A DNA stretch of 64,000 bases from NCBI GenBank assembly GCA_037783545.1, contig JBBELK010001632.1, positions 1 to 64,000 of the forward strand, in the 5' to 3' direction. The position numbers and the translations under genes are program-made. A model generated the notes under the pieces. The model ran no database searches, was not told the origin of the DNA, and saw only the letters and a program-made list of their open reading frames with translations. Each line of letters begins with the position of its first letter. Position 1 is the first letter of the stretch. Source of the stretch: Henricia sp. BOLD:AAB3569 (taxonomy: Eukaryota > Echinodermata > Asteroidea > Spinulosida > Echinasteridae). This document shows positions 33,390 through 46,511 of this stretch, one piece after another.

Positions 33390-35333
33390 TTGAAGTTTGT
33401 CTGGACATTCCTTCAGTTCCAAAATGGCAACCACTTCAGACGAAATGTTTCCCGAAAGCGGCGTCTGTTTGTGCGAAAACTGTTCCGGCAGAGAGTTTTT
33501 GCTAGATTCGACGATAACTCGGTCGGTTTAAACGGAAAATTGCTGAAATTTGCAGAACACGTTTGCGATATAGAGTTGTTTTAGCAGACAAAATTTGAAG
33601 TTTGTCTGGAAATTCGTTAAGTTCCAAAATAGCGACCACTTCAGACGCAATGTTTCCCGAAAGCGGCGTCTGTTTGTGCGAAAACTGTTCCGGCAGAGAG
33701 TTTTTGCTAGATTCGACGATAACTCGGTTGGTTTAAACGGGAAATTGCTGAAATTTGCAGAACACGTTTGCGATATAGAGTTGTTTTAGCAGACAAAATT
33801 TGAAGTTTGTCGTGAAATTCCTTCAGTTCCAAAATGGCGACCACTTCAGACGCAATGTTTACCGAAAGCGGCGTCTGCTTGTGCGAAAACTGTGCCGGCA
33901 AAGAGTTTTTGCTAGATTCGACGATAACTCGGTCGGTTTAAACGGGAAATTGCTGAAATTTGCAGAACACGTTTGCGATATAGAGTTGTTTTAGCAGACA
34001 AAATTTGAAGTTTGTCTGGAAATTCGTTAAGTTCCAAAATAGCGACCACTTCAGACGCAATGTTTCCCGAAAGCGGCGTCTGCTTGTGCAAAAACTGTGC
34101 CGGCAAGGAGTTTTTGCTAGATTCGACGATAACTCGGTTGGTTTAAACGGGAAATTGCTGAAATTTGCAGAACACGTTTGGGATATATAGAGTTGTTTTA
34201 GCAGACAAAATTTGAAGTTTGTCTGGAAATTCGTTAAGTTCCAAAATAGCGACCACTTCAGACGCAATGTTTCCCGAAAGCGGCGTCTGTTTGTGCGAAA
34301 ACTGTTCCGGCAGAGAGTTTTTGCTAGATTCGACGATAACTCGGTCGGTTTTAAACGGGAAATTGCTGAAATTTGCAGAACACGTTTGCGATATAGAGTT
34401 GTTTTAACAGACAAAATTTGAAGTTTGTCTGGACATTCCTTCAGTTCCAAAATAGCGACAACTTCAAACGCAATGTTTACCGAAAGCGGCGTCTGCTTGT
34501 GCGAAAACTGTGCCGGCAAGGAGTTTTTGCTAGATTCGACGATAACTCGGTCGGTTTATACGGGAAATTGCTGAAATTTGCAGAACACGTTTGGGATATA
34601 GAGTTGTTTTAGCAGACAAAATTTGAAGTTTGTTTGGAAATTTCTTCAGTTCCAAAATAGAGACCATTTCAGACGCAATGTTTCCCGAAAGCGGCGTCTG
34701 CTTGTGCGAAAACTGTGCCGGCAAGGAATTTTTGCTAGATTCGACGATAACTCGGTTGGTTTAAACGGGAAATTGCTGAAATTTGCAGAACACGTTTGCG
34801 ATATAGAGTTGTTTTAGCAGACAAAATTTGAAGTTTGTCGTGAAATTCCTTCAGTTCCAAAATAGGGACCACTTCAGACGCAATGTTTACCGAAAGCGGC
34901 GTCTGCTTGTGCGAAAACTGTGCCGGCAAGGAGTTTTTGCTAGATTCGACGATAACTCGGTCGGTTTATACGGGAAATTGCTGAAATTTGCAGAACACGT
35001 TTGGGATATAGAGTTGTTTTAACAGACAAAATTTGAAGTTTGTCTGGACATTCCTTCAGTTCCAAAATAGCGACAACTTCAAACGCAATGTTTACCGAAA
35101 GCGGCGTCTGCTTGTGCGAAAACTGTGCCGGCAAGGAGTTTTTGCTAGATTCGACGATAACTCGGTCGGTTTATACGGGAAATTGCTGAAATTTGCAGAA
35201 CACGTTTGGGATATAGAGTTGTTTTAGCAAGGAGTTTTTGCTAGATTCGACGATAACTCGGTTGGTTTAAACGGGAAATTGCTGAAATTCGCAGAACACG
35301 TTTGGGATATAGAGTTGTTTTAGCAGACAAAAT
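33390..35333 (+). repeat. Nested higher-order block B-N, copy 1 (about 1.94 kb)
   Basis: It starts with the rare ATGGCAACCACTTCAGACGAAATG monomer class, runs through a monomer with GGGATATATAGAG (2-bp insertion, near 34,185), core-type monomers including GGAAATTTCTTCAG and CAAGGAATTTTTGC, and ends with a 96-bp monomer remnant. All these markers recur in the next two copies. Confidence 0.82.
35221..35326 (+). repeat. 96-bp B monomer remnant, copy 1
   Basis: GTTTTAGCA, normally followed by GACAAAATTTG, joins AGGAGTTTTTGCTAG, normally preceded by GTGCCGGCA. GCA microhomology is kept once and about 109 bp are missing. Landmark spacing is 301 bp (205 + 96). Confidence 0.83.
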
Positions 35334-37688
35334 TTGAAGTTTGTCTGGACATTCCTTCAGTTCCAAAATGGCAACCACTTCAGACGAAATGTTTCCCGAA
35401 AGCGGCGTCTGTTTGTGCGAAAACTGTTCCGGCAGAGAGTTTTTGCTAGATTCGACGATAACTCGGTCGGTTTAAACGGAAAATTGCTGAAATTTGCAGA
35501 ACACGTTTGCGATATAGAGTTGTTTTAGCAGACAAAATTTGAAGTTTGTCTGGAAATTCGTTAAGTTCCAAAATAGCGACCACTTCAGACGCAATGTTTC
35601 CCGAAAGCGGCGTCTGTTTGTGCGAAAACTGTTCCGGCAGAGAGTTTTTGCTAGATTCGACGATAACTCGGTTGGTTTAAACGGGAAATTGCTGAAATTT
35701 GCAGAACACGTTTGCGATATAGAGTTGTTTTAGCAGACAAAATTTGAAGTTTGTCGTGAAATTCCTTCAGTTCCAAAATGGCGACCACTTCAGACGCAAT
35801 GTTTACCGAAAGCGGCGTCTGCTTGTGCGAAAACTGTGCCGGCAAAGAGTTTTTGCTAGATTCGACGATAACTCGGTCGGTTTAAACGGGAAATTGCTGA
35901 AATTTGCAGAACACGTTTGCGATATAGAGTTGTTTTAGCAGACAAAATTTGAAGTTTGTCTGGAAATTCGTTAAGTTCCAAAATAGCGACCACTTCAGAC
36001 GCAATGTTTCCCGAAAGCGGCGTCTGCTTGTGCAAAAACTGTGCCGGCAAGGAGTTTTTGCTAGATTCGACGATAACTCGGTTGGTTTAAACGGGAAATT
36101 GCTGAAATTTGCAGAACACGTTTGGGATATATAGAGTTGTTTTAGCAGACAAAATTTGAAGTTTGTCTGGAAATTCGTTAAGTTCCAAAATAGCGACCAC
36201 TTCAGACGCAATGTTTCCCGAAAGCGGCGTCTGTTTGTGCGAAAACTGTGCCGGCAAAGAGTTTTTGCTAGATTCGACGATAACTCGGTCGGTTTAAACG
36301 GGAAATTGCTGAAATTTGCAGAACACGTTTGCGATATAGAGTTGTTTTAGCAGACAAAATTTGAAGTTTGTCTGGAAATTCGTTAAGTTCCAAAATAGCG
36401 ACCACTTCAGACGCAATGTTTCCCGAAAGCGGCGTCTGCTTGTGCAAAAACTGTGCCGGCAAGGAGTTTTTGCTAGATTCGACGATAACTCGGTTGGTTT
36501 AAACGGGAAATTGCTGAAATTTGCAGAACACGTTTGGGATATATAGAGTTGTTTTAGCAGACAAAATTTGAAGTTTGTCTGGAAATTCGTTAAGTTCCAA
36601 AATAGCGACCACTTCAGACGCAATGTTTCCAGAAAGCGGCGTATGTTTGTGCGAAAACTGTTCCGGCAGAGAGTTTTTGCTAGATTCGACGATAACTCGG
36701 TCGGTTTAAACGGGAAATTGCTGAAATTTGCAGAACACGTTTGCGATATAGAGTTGTTTTAACAGACAAAATTTGAAGTTTGTCTGGACATTCCTTCAGT
36801 TCCAAAATAGCGACAACTTCAAACGCAATGTTTACCGAAAGCGGCGTCTGCTTGTGCGAAAACTGTGCCGGCAAGGAGTTTTTGCTAGATTCGACGATAA
36901 CTCGGTCGGTTTATACGGGAAATTGCTGAAATTTGCAGAACACGTTTGGGATATAGAGTTGTTTTAGCAGACAAAATTTGAAGTTTGTTTGGAAATTTCT
37001 TCAGTTCCAAAATAGAGACCATTTCAGACGCAATGTTTCCCGAAAGCGGCGTCTGCTTGTGCGAAAACTGTGCCGGCAAGGAATTTTTGCTAGATTCGAC
37101 GATAACTCGGTTGGTTTAAACGGGAAATTGCTGAAATTTGCAGAACACGTTTGCGATATAGAGTTGTTTTAGCAGACAAAATTTGAAGTTTGTCGTGAAA
37201 TTCCTTCAGTTCCAAAATAGGGACCACTTCAGACGCAATGTTTACCGAAAGCGGCGTCTGCTTGTGCGAAAACTGTGCCGGCAAGGAGTTTTTGCTAGAT
37301 TCGACGATAACTCGGTCGGTTTATACGGGAAATTGCTGAAATTTGCAGAACACGTTTGGGATATAGAGTTGTTTTAACAGACAAAATTTGAAGTTTGTCT
37401 GGACATTCCTTCAGTTCCAAAATAGCGACAACTTCAAACGCAATGTTTACCGAAAGCGGCGTCTGCTTGTGCGAAAACTGTGCCGGCAAGGAGTTTTTGC
37501 TAGATTCGACGATAACTCGGTCGGTTTATACGGGAAATTGCTGAAATTTGCAGAACACGTTTGGGATATAGAGTTGTTTTAGCAAGGAGTTTTTGCTAGA
37601 TTCGACGATAACTCGGTTGGTTTAAACGGGAAATTGCTGAAATTCGCAGAACACGTTTGGGATATAGAGTTGTTTTAGCAGACAAAAT
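35334..37688 (+). repeat. Nested higher-order block B-N, copy 2 (about 2.36 kb)
   Basis: Same markers as copy 1, but 411 bp longer: two extra monomers (about 36,156-36,567) duplicate the GGGATATATAGAG pair, which occurs twice here. It ends with the same 96-bp remnant. Confidence 0.82.
37575..37681 (+). repeat. 96-bp B monomer remnant, copy 2
   Basis: Identical junction to 35,221 at the end of the second nested block. The same breakpoint twice means the deletion predates the block duplication. Confidence 0.83.
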
Positions 37689-39536
37689 TTGAAGTTTGTC
37701 TGGACATTCCTTCAGTTCCAAAATGGCAACCACTTCAGACGAAATGTTTCCCGAAAGCGGCGTCTGTTTGTGCGAAAACTGTTCCGGCAGAGAGTTTTTG
37801 CTAGATTCGACGATAACTCGGTCGGTTTTAAACGGAAAATTGCTGAAATTTGCAGAACACGTTTGCGATATAGAGTTGTTTTAGCAGACAAAATTTGAAG
37901 TTTGTCTGGAAATTCGTTAAGTTCCAAAATAGCGACCACTTCAGACGCAATGTTTCCCGAAAGCGGCGTCTGTTTGTGCGAAAACTGTTCCGGCAGAGAG
38001 TTTTTGCTAGATTCGACGATAACTCGGTTGGTTTAAACGGGAAATTGCTGAAATTTGCAGAACACGTTTGCGATATAGAGTTGTTTTAGCAGACAAAATT
38101 TGAAGTTTGTCGTGAAATTCCTTCAGTTCCAAAATGGCGACCACTTCAGACGCAATGTTTACCGAAAGCGGCGTCTGCTTGTGCGAAAACTGTGCCGGCA
38201 AAGAGTTTTTGCTAGATTCGACGATAACTCGGTCGGTTTAAACGGGAAATTGCTGAAATTTGCAGAACACGTTTGCGATATAGAGTTGTTTTAGCAGACA
38301 AAATTTGAAGTTTGTCTGGAAATTCGTTAAGTTCCAAAATAGCGACCACTTCAGACGCAATGTTTCCCGAAAGCGGCGTCTGCTTGTGCAAAAACTGTGC
38401 CGGCAAGGAGTTTTTGCTAGATTCGACGATAACTCGGTTGGTTTAAACGGGAAATTGCTGAAATTTGCAGAACACGTTTGGGATATATAGAGTTGTTTTA
38501 GCAGACAAAATTTGAAGTTTGTCTGGAAATTCGTTAAGTTCCAAAATAGCGACCACTTCAGACGCAATGTTTCCCGAAAGCGGCGTCTGTTTGTGCGAAA
38601 ACTGTTCCGGCAGAGAGTTTTTGCTAGATTCGACGATAACTCGGTCGGTTTAAACGGGAAATTGCTGAAATTTGCAGAACACGTTTGCGATATAGAGTTG
38701 TTTTAACAGACAAAATTTGAAGTTTGTCTGGACATTCCTTCAGTTCCAAAATAGCGACAACTTCAAACGCAATGTTTACCGAAAGCGGCGTCTGCTTGTG
38801 CGAAAACTGTGCCGGCAAGGAGTTTTTGCTAGATTCGACGATAACTCGGTCGGTTTATACGGGAAATTGCTGAAATTTGCAGAACACGTTTGGGATATAG
38901 AGTTGTTTTAGCAGACAAAATTTGAAGTTTGTTTGGAAATTTCTTCAGTTCCAAAATAGAGACCATTTCAGACGCAATGTTTCCCGAAAGCGGCGTCTGC
39001 TTGTGCGAAAACTGTGCCGGCAAGGAATTTTTGCTAGATTCGACGATAACTCGGTTGGTTTAAACGGGAAATTGCTGAAATTTGCAGAACACGTTTGCGA
39101 TATAGAGTTGTTTTAGCAGACAAAATTTGAAGTTTGTCGTGAAATTCCTTCAGTTCCAAAATAGGGACCACTTCAGACGCAATGTTTACCGAAAGCGGCG
39201 TCTGCTTGTGCGAAAACTGTGCCGGCAAGGAGTTTTTGCTAGATTCGACGATAACTCGGTCGGTTTATACGGGAAATTGCTGAAATTTGCAGAACACGTT
39301 TGGGATATAGAGTTGTTTTAACAGACAAAATTTGAAGTTTGTCTGGACATTCCTTCAGTTCCAAAATAGCGACAACTTCAAACGCAATGTTTACCGAAAG
39401 CGGCGTCTGCTTGTGCGAAAACTGTGCCGGCAAGGAGTTTTTGCTAGATTCGACGATAACTCGGTCGGTTTATACGGGAAATTGCTGAAATTTGCAGAAC
39501 ACGTTTGGGATATAGAGTTGTTTTAGCAGACAAAAT
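37689..39536 (+). repeat. Nested higher-order block B-N, copy 3
   Basis: Same start (GGCAACCACTTCAGACGAAATG) and one GGGATATATAGAG. It does not end in the 96-bp remnant but continues into the remaining core-module monomers, so it marks the downstream edge of the amplification. Confidence 0.8.
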
Positions 39537-40151
39537 TTGAAGTTTGTTTGGCAATTCCTTCAGTTCCAAAATAGAGACCATTTCAGACGCAATGTTTCCC
39601 GAAAGCGGCGTCTGCTTGTGCAAAAACTGTGCCGGCAAGGAGTTTTTGCTAGATTCGACGATAACTCGGTCGGTTTAAACGGGAAATTGCTGAAATTTGC
39701 AGAACACGTTTGCGATATAGAGTTGTTTTAGCAGACAAAATTTGAAGTTTGTCTGGAAATTCGTTAAGTTCCAAAATAGCGACCACTTCAGACGCAATGT
39801 TTCCCGAAAGCGGCGTCTGCTTGTGCAAAAACTGTGCCAGCAAGGAGTTTTTGATAGATTCGACGATAACTCGGTTGGTTTAAACGGGAAATTGCTGAAA
39901 TTTGCAGAACACGTTTGGGATATAGAGTTGTTTTAGCAGACAAAATTTGAAGTTCGTCTGGACATTCCTTCAGTTCCAAAATGGCGACCACTTCAGACGC
40001 AATGTTTACCGAAAGCGGCGTCTGCTTGTGCGAAAACTGTGCCGGCAAAGAGTTTTTGCTAGATTCGACGATAACTCGGTCGGTTTAAACGGGAAATTGC
40101 TGAAATTTGCAGAACACGTTTGCGATATAGAGTTGTTTTAGCAGACAAAAT
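39127..40151 (+). repeat. B core module, copy 4
   Basis: Same five-monomer order, directly followed by a type I cassette. It forms the left part of a 2.71-kb block duplicated exactly 10,100 bp downstream. Confidence 0.85.
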
Positions 40152-40441
40152 TTGAAGTTTGTCTGGAAATTCGTTAAGTTGTGCCGGCAGGGAGTTTTTG
40201 CTAGCTTCGACGATAACTCGGTCGGTTTAAACGGGAAATTACTGAAATTTGCAGAACACGTTTGTGATATAGAGTTGTTTTAGCAGACAAAATTTGAAGT
40301 TTGTCTGGACAAAATGTTCCAAAATGGCGACCACTTCAGACACAATGTTTCCCGAAAGCGGCGTCTGTTTGTGCGAAAACTGTTCCGGCAGTGAGTTTTT
40401 GCTAGATTCGACGATAACTCGGTCGGTTTAAACGGCAAATT
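40146..40441 (+). repeat. B short-monomer cassette type I, copy 4
   Basis: Same structure. It carries CAGACACAATG (shared with the copies at 46,506 and 50,247), TGTGATATAG and a private AACGGCAAATTG at the fusion. Confidence 0.83.
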
Positions 40442-41839
40442 GCGACCACTTCAGACGCAATGTTTCCCGAAAGCGGCGTCTGTTTGTGCGAAAACTGTTC
40501 CGGCAGAGAGTTTTTGCTAGATTCGACGATAACTCGGTCGGTTTAAACGGAAAATTGCTGAAATTTGCAGAACACGTTTGCGATATAGAGTTGTTTTAGC
40601 AGACAAAATTTGAAGTTTGTCTGGAAATTCGTTAAGTTCCAAAATAGCGACCACTTCAGACGCAATGTTTCCCGAAAGCGGCGTCTGCTTGTGCAAAAAC
40701 TGTGCCGGCAAGGAGTTTTTGCTAGATTCGACGATAACTCGGTTGGTTTAAACGGGAAATTGCTGAAATTCGCAGAACACGTTTGGGATATAGAGTTGTT
40801 TTAGCAGACAAAATTTGAAGTTTGTCTGGACATTCCTTCAGTTCCAAAATAGCGACCACTTCAAACGCAATGTTTCCCGAAAGCGGCGTCTGCTTGTGCG
40901 AAAACTGTGCCCGCAAGGAGTTTTTGCTAGATTCGACGATAACTCGGTCGGTTTAAACGGGAAATTGCTGAAATTTGCAGAACACGTTTGCGATATAGAG
41001 TTGTTTTAGCAGACAAAATTTGAAGTTTGTCTGGAAATTCGTTAAGTTCCAAAATAGCGACCACTTCAGACGCAATGTTTCCCGAAAGCGGCGTCTGTTT
41101 GTGCGAAAACTGTTCCGGCAGAGAGTTTTTGCTAGATTCGACGATAACTCGGTTGGTTTAAACGGGAAATTGCTGAAATTTGCAGAACACGTTTGCGATA
41201 TAGAGTTGTTTTAGCAGACAAAATTTGAAGTTTGTCGTGAAATTCCTTCAGTTCCAAAATGGCGACCACTTCAGACGCAATGTTTACCGAAAGCGGCGTC
41301 TGCTTGTGCGAAAACTGTGCCGGCAAAGAGTTTTTGCTAGATTCGACGATAACTCGGTCGGTTTGAACGGGAAATTGCTGAAATTTGCAGAACACGTTTG
41401 CGATATAGAGTTGTTTTAGCAGACAAAATTTGAAGTTTGTCTGGAAATTCGTTAAGTTCCAAAATAGCGACCACTTCAGACGCAATGTTTCCCGAAAGCG
41501 GCGTCTGCTTGTGCAAAAACTGTGCCGGCAAGGAGTTTTTGCTAGATTCGACGATAACTCGGTTGGTTTAAACGGGAAATTGCTGAAATTTGCAGAACAC
41601 GTTTGGGATATAGAGTTGTTTTAGCAGACAAAATTTGAAGTTTGTCTGGACATTCCTTCAGTTCCAAAATGGCGACCACTTCAGACGCAATGTTTCCCGA
41701 AAGCGGCGTCTGTTTGTGCGAAAACTGTTCCGGCAGAGAGTTTTTGATAGATTCGACGATAACTCGGTCGGTTTAAACGGGAAATTGCTGAAATTTACAG
41801 AACACGTTTGCGATATAGAGTTGTTTTAGCAGACAAAAT

Positions 41840-42401
41840 TTGAAGTTTGTCTGGAAATTCGTTAAGTTCCAAAATAGCGACCACTTCAGACGCAATGTTT
41901 CCCGAAAGCGGCGTCTGCTTGTGCAAAAACTGTGCCAGCAAGGAGTTTTTGATAGATTCGACGATAACTCGGTTGGTTTAAACGGGAAATTGCTGAAATT
42001 TGCAGAACACGTTTGCGATATAGAGTTGTTTTAGCAGACAAAATTTGAAGTTTGTCTGGAAATTCGTTAAGTTCCAAAATAGCGACCACTTCAGACGCAA
42101 TGTTTCCCGAAAGCGGCGTCTGCTTGTGCAAAAACTGTGCCAGCAAGGAGTTTTTGATAGATTCGACGATAACTCGGTTGGTTTAAACGGGAAATTGCTG
42201 AAATTTGCAGAACACGTTTGCGATATAGAGTTGTTTTAGCAGACAAAATTTGAAGTTTGTCTGGAAATTCGTTAAGTTCCAAAATAGCGACCACTTCAGA
42301 CGCAATGTTTCCCGAAAGCGGCGTCTGCTTGTGCAAAAACTGTGCCAGCAAGGAGTTTTTGATAGATTCGACGATAACTCGGTCGGTTTAAACGGGAAAT
42401 T
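41840..42401 (+). repeat. Run of one B monomer class in tandem, then a fusion
   Basis: Two consecutive monomers and the start of a third are apparently identical (AATTCGTTAAG, TGTGCCAGCAAGG, GATAGATTCG). The third then fuses at GGGAAATTG to CGACCACTTC, the same junction as in type I cassettes but outside one. This is a recent local expansion by single-monomer slippage or exchange. Confidence 0.75.
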
Positions 42402-43589
42402 GCGACCACTTCAGACGCAATGTTTCCCGAAAGCGGCGTCTGCTTGTGCAAAAACTGTGCCGGCAAGGAGTTTTTGCTAGATTCGACGATAACTCGGTTG
42501 GTTTAAACGGGAAATTGCTGAAATTCGCAGAACACGTTTGGGATATAGAGTTGTTTTAGCAGACAAAATTTGAAGTTTGTCTGGACATTCCTTCAGTTCC
42601 AAAATGGCGACCACTTCAGACGAAATGTTTCCCGAAAGCGGCGTCTGTTTGTGCGAAAACTGTTCCGGCAGAGAGTTTTTGCTAGATTCGACGATAACTC
42701 GGTCGGTTTAAACGGAAAATTGCTGAAATTTGCAGAACACGTTTGCGATATAGAGTTGTTTTAGCAGACAAAATTTGAAGTTTGTCTGGAAATTCGTTAA
42801 GTTCCAAAATAGCGACCACTTCAGACGCAATGTTTCCCGAAAGCGGCGTCTGTTTGTGCGAAAACTGTTCCGGCAGAGAGTTTTTGCTAGATTCGACGAT
42901 AACTCGGTTGGTTTAAACGGGAAATTGCTGAAATTTGCAGAACACGTTTGCGATATAGAGTTGTTTTAGCAGACAAAATTTGAAGTTTGTCGTGAAATTC
43001 CTTCAGTTCCAAAATGGCGACCACTTCAGACGCAATGTTTACCGAAAGCGGCGTCTGCTTGTGCGAAAACTGTGCCGGCAAAGAGTTTTTGCTAGATTCG
43101 ACGATAACTCGGTCGGTTTAAACGGGAAATTGCTGAAATTTGCAGAACACGTTTGCGATATAGAGTTGTTTTAGCAGACAAAATTTGAAGTTTGTCTGGA
43201 AATTCGTTAAGTTCCAAAATAGCGACCACTTCAGACGCAATGTTTCCCGAAAGCGGCGTCTGCTTGTGCAAAAACTGTGCCGGCAAGGAGTTTTTGCTAG
43301 ATTCGACGATAACTCGGTTGGTTTAAACGGGAAATTGCTGAAATTTGCAGAACACGTTTGGGATATAGAGTTGTTTTAGCAGACAAAATTTGAAGTTTGT
43401 CTGGAAATTCGTTAAGTTCCAAAATAGCGACCACTTCAGACGCAATGTTTCCCGAAAGCGGCGTCTGTTTGTGCGAAAACTGTTCCGGCAGAGAGTTTTT
43501 GCTAGATTCGACGATAACTCGGTCGGTTTAAACGGGAAATTGCTGAAATTTCCAGAACACGTTTGCGATATAGAGTTGTTTTAGCAGAC

Positions 43590-43885
43590 AAAATTTGAAG
43601 TTTGTCTGGAAATTCGTTAAGTTGTGCCGGCAGGGAGTTTTTGCTAGCTTCGACGATAACTCGGTCGGTTTAAACGGGAAATTGCTGAAATTTGCAGAAC
43701 ACGTTTGGGATATAGAGTTGTTTTAGCAGACAAAATTTGAAGTTTGTCTGGACAAAATGTTCCAAAATGGCGACCACTTCAGACGCAATGTTTCCCGAAA
43801 GCGGCGTCTGTTTGTGCGAAAACTGTTCCGGCAGTGAGTTTTTGCTAGATTCGACGATAACTCGGTCGGTTTAAACGGGAAATTG
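43590..43885 (+). repeat. B short-monomer cassette type I, copy 5
   Basis: Same two deletions. The preceding monomer has ATTTCCAGAAC near 43,549, a private change. Confidence 0.83.
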
Positions 43886-45486
43886 CGACCACTTCAGACG
43901 CAATGTTTCCCGAAAGCGGCGTCTGCTTGTGCAAAAACTGTGCCGGCAAGGAGTTTTTGCTAGATTCGACGATAACTCGGTTGGTTTAAACGGGAAATTG
44001 CTGAAATTCGCAGAACACGTTTGGGATATAGAGTTGTTTTAGCAGACAAAATTTGAAGTTTGTCTGGACATTCCTTCAGTTCCAAAATGGCGACCACTTC
44101 AGACGAAATGTTTCCCGAAAGCGGCGTCTGTTTGTGCGAAAACTGTTCCGGCAGAGAGTTTTTGCTAGATTCGACGATAACTCGGTCGGTTTAAACGGAA
44201 AATTGCTGAAATTTGCAGAACACGTTTGCGATATAGAGTTGTTTTAGCAGACAAAATTTGAAGTTTGTCTGGAAATTCGTTAAGTTCCAAAATAGCGACC
44301 ACTTCAGACGCAATGTTTCCCGAAAGCGGCGTCTGTTTGTGCGAAAACTGTTCCGGCAGAGAGTTTTTGCTAGATTCGACGATAACTCGGTTGGTTTAAA
44401 CGGGGAAATTGCTGAAATTTGCAGAACACGTTTGCGATATAGAGTTGTTTTAGCAGACAAAATTTGAAGTTTGTCGTGAAATTCCTTCAGTTCCAAAATG
44501 GCGACCACTTCAGACGCAATGTTTACCGAAAGCGGCGTCTGCTTGTGCGAAAACTGTGCCGGCAAAGAGTTTTTGCTAGATTCGACGATAACTCGGTCGG
44601 TTTAAACGGGAAATTGCTGAAATTTGCAGAACACGTTTGCGATATAGAGTTGCTTTTAGCAGACAAAATTTGAAGTTTGTCTGGAAATTCGTTAAGTTCC
44701 AAAATAGCGACCACTTCAGACGCAATGTTTCCCGAAAGCGGCGTCTGGCTTGTGCAAAAACTGTGCCGGCAAGGAGTTTTTGCTAGATTCGACGATAACT
44801 CGGTTGGTTTAAACGGGAAATTGCTGAAATTTGCAGAACACGTTTGGATATAGAGTTGTTTTAGCAGACAAAATTTGAAGTTTGTCTGGAAATTCGTTAA
44901 GTTCCAAAATAGCGACCACTTCAGAGCAATGTTTCCCGAAAGCGGCGTCTGTTTGTGCGAAAACTGTTCCGGCAGAGAGTTTTTGCTAGATTCGACGATA
45001 ACTCGGTCGGTTTAAACGGGAAATTGCTGAAATTTGCAGAACACGTTTGCGATATAGAGTTGTTTTAACAGACAAAATTTGAAGTTTGTCTGGACATTCC
45101 TTCAGTTCCAAAATAGCGACAACTTCAAACGCAATGTTTACCGAAGCGGCGTCTGCTTGTGCGAAAACTGTGCCGGCAAGGAGTTTTTGCCTAGATTCGA
45201 CGATAACTCGGTCGGTTTATACGGGAAATTGCCTGAAATTTGCAGAACACGTTTGGGATATAGAGTTGTTTTAGCAGACAAAATTTGAAGTTTGTTTGGA
45301 AATTTCTTCAGTTCCAAATAGAGACCATTTCAGACGCAATGTTTCCCGAAAGCGGCGTCTGCTTGTGCGAAAACTGTGCCGGCAAGGAGTTTTTGCTAGA
45401 TTCGACGATAACTCGGTTGGTTTAAACGGGAAATTGCTGAAATTTGCAGAACACGTTTGCGATATAGAGTTGTTTAGCAGACAAAA

Positions 45487-46511
45487 TTTGAAGTTTGTCG
45501 TGAAATTCCTTCAGTTCCAAAATAGGGACCACTTCAGACGCAATGTTTACCAAAGCGGCGTCTGCTTGTGCGAAAACTGTGCCGGCAAGGAGTTTTTGCT
45601 AGATTCGACGATAACTCGGTCGGTTTATACGGGAAATTGCTGAAATTTGCAGAACACGTTTGGGATATAGAGTTGTTTTAACAGACAAAATTTGAAGTTT
45701 GTCTGGACATTCCTTCAGTTCCAAAATAGCGACAACTTCAAACGCAATGTTTACCGAAAGCGGCGTCTGCTTGTGCGAAAACTGTGCCGGCAAGGAGTTT
45801 TTGCTAGATTCGACGATAACTCGGTCGGTTTATACGGGAAATTGCTGAAATTTGCAGAACACGTTTGGGATATAGAGTTGTTTTAGCAGACAAATTTGAA
45901 GTTTGTTTGGCAATTCCTTCAGTTCCAAAATAGAGACCATTTCAGACGCAATGTTTCCCGAAAGCGGCGTCTGCTTGTGCAAAAACTGTGCCGGCAAGGA
46001 GTTTTTGCTAGATTCGACGATAACTCGGTCGGTTTAAACGGGAAATTGCTGAAATTTGCAGAACACGTTTGCGATATAGAGTTGTTTTAGCAGACAAAAT
46101 TTGAAGTTTGTCTGGAAATTCGTTAAGTTCCAAAATAGCGACCACTTCAGACGCAATTGTTTCCCGAAAGCGGCGTCTGCTTGTGCAAAAACTGTGCCAG
46201 CAAGGAGTTTTGATAGATTCGACGATAACTCGGTTGGTTTAAACGGGAAATTGCTGAAATTTGCAGAACACGTTTGGGATATAGAGTTGTTTTAGCAGAC
46301 AAAATTTGAAGTTCGTCTGGACATTCCTTCAGTTCCAAAATGGCGACCACTTCAGACGCAATGTTTACCGAAAGCGGCGTCTGCTTGTGCGAAAACTGTG
46401 GCCGGCAAAGAGTTTTTGCTAGATTTCGACGATAACTCGGTCGGTTTAAAAACGGGAATTGCTGAAATTTGCAGAACACGTTTGCGATATAGAGTTGTTT
46501 TAGCAGACAAA
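45487..46511 (+). repeat. B core module, copy 5 (indel-rich)
   Basis: Same order as the other copies but with many private indels: TACCAAAGCGG (45,549), GACAAATTTG (45,889), GCAATTGTTTCCC (46,154), GAGTTTTGATAG (46,206), GTGGCCGGC (46,399). It corresponds to 39,127 at an offset near 6,360 and to 49,227 at an offset near 3,740. Confidence 0.75.

Larger units (their letters stand above)
39127..41839 (+). repeat. 2.71-kb higher-order block B-L, copy 1
   Basis: Core module, type I cassette and seven further monomers including CCGCAAGG, a GTCGTGAAATTCC monomer and a private GGTTTGAACGGG. It recurs at exactly +10,100 bp with almost no differences (AACGGCAAAT versus AACGGGAAAT near 40,433 is one) and as a noisy copy at about +6,360. 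Confidence 0.82.

Noticed and set aside
33390-37688. The rare GACGAAATG monomers as a third satellite family
   Set aside because: They differ from ordinary B monomers by only a few substitutions and keep the 205-bp length, so they are a class within B.
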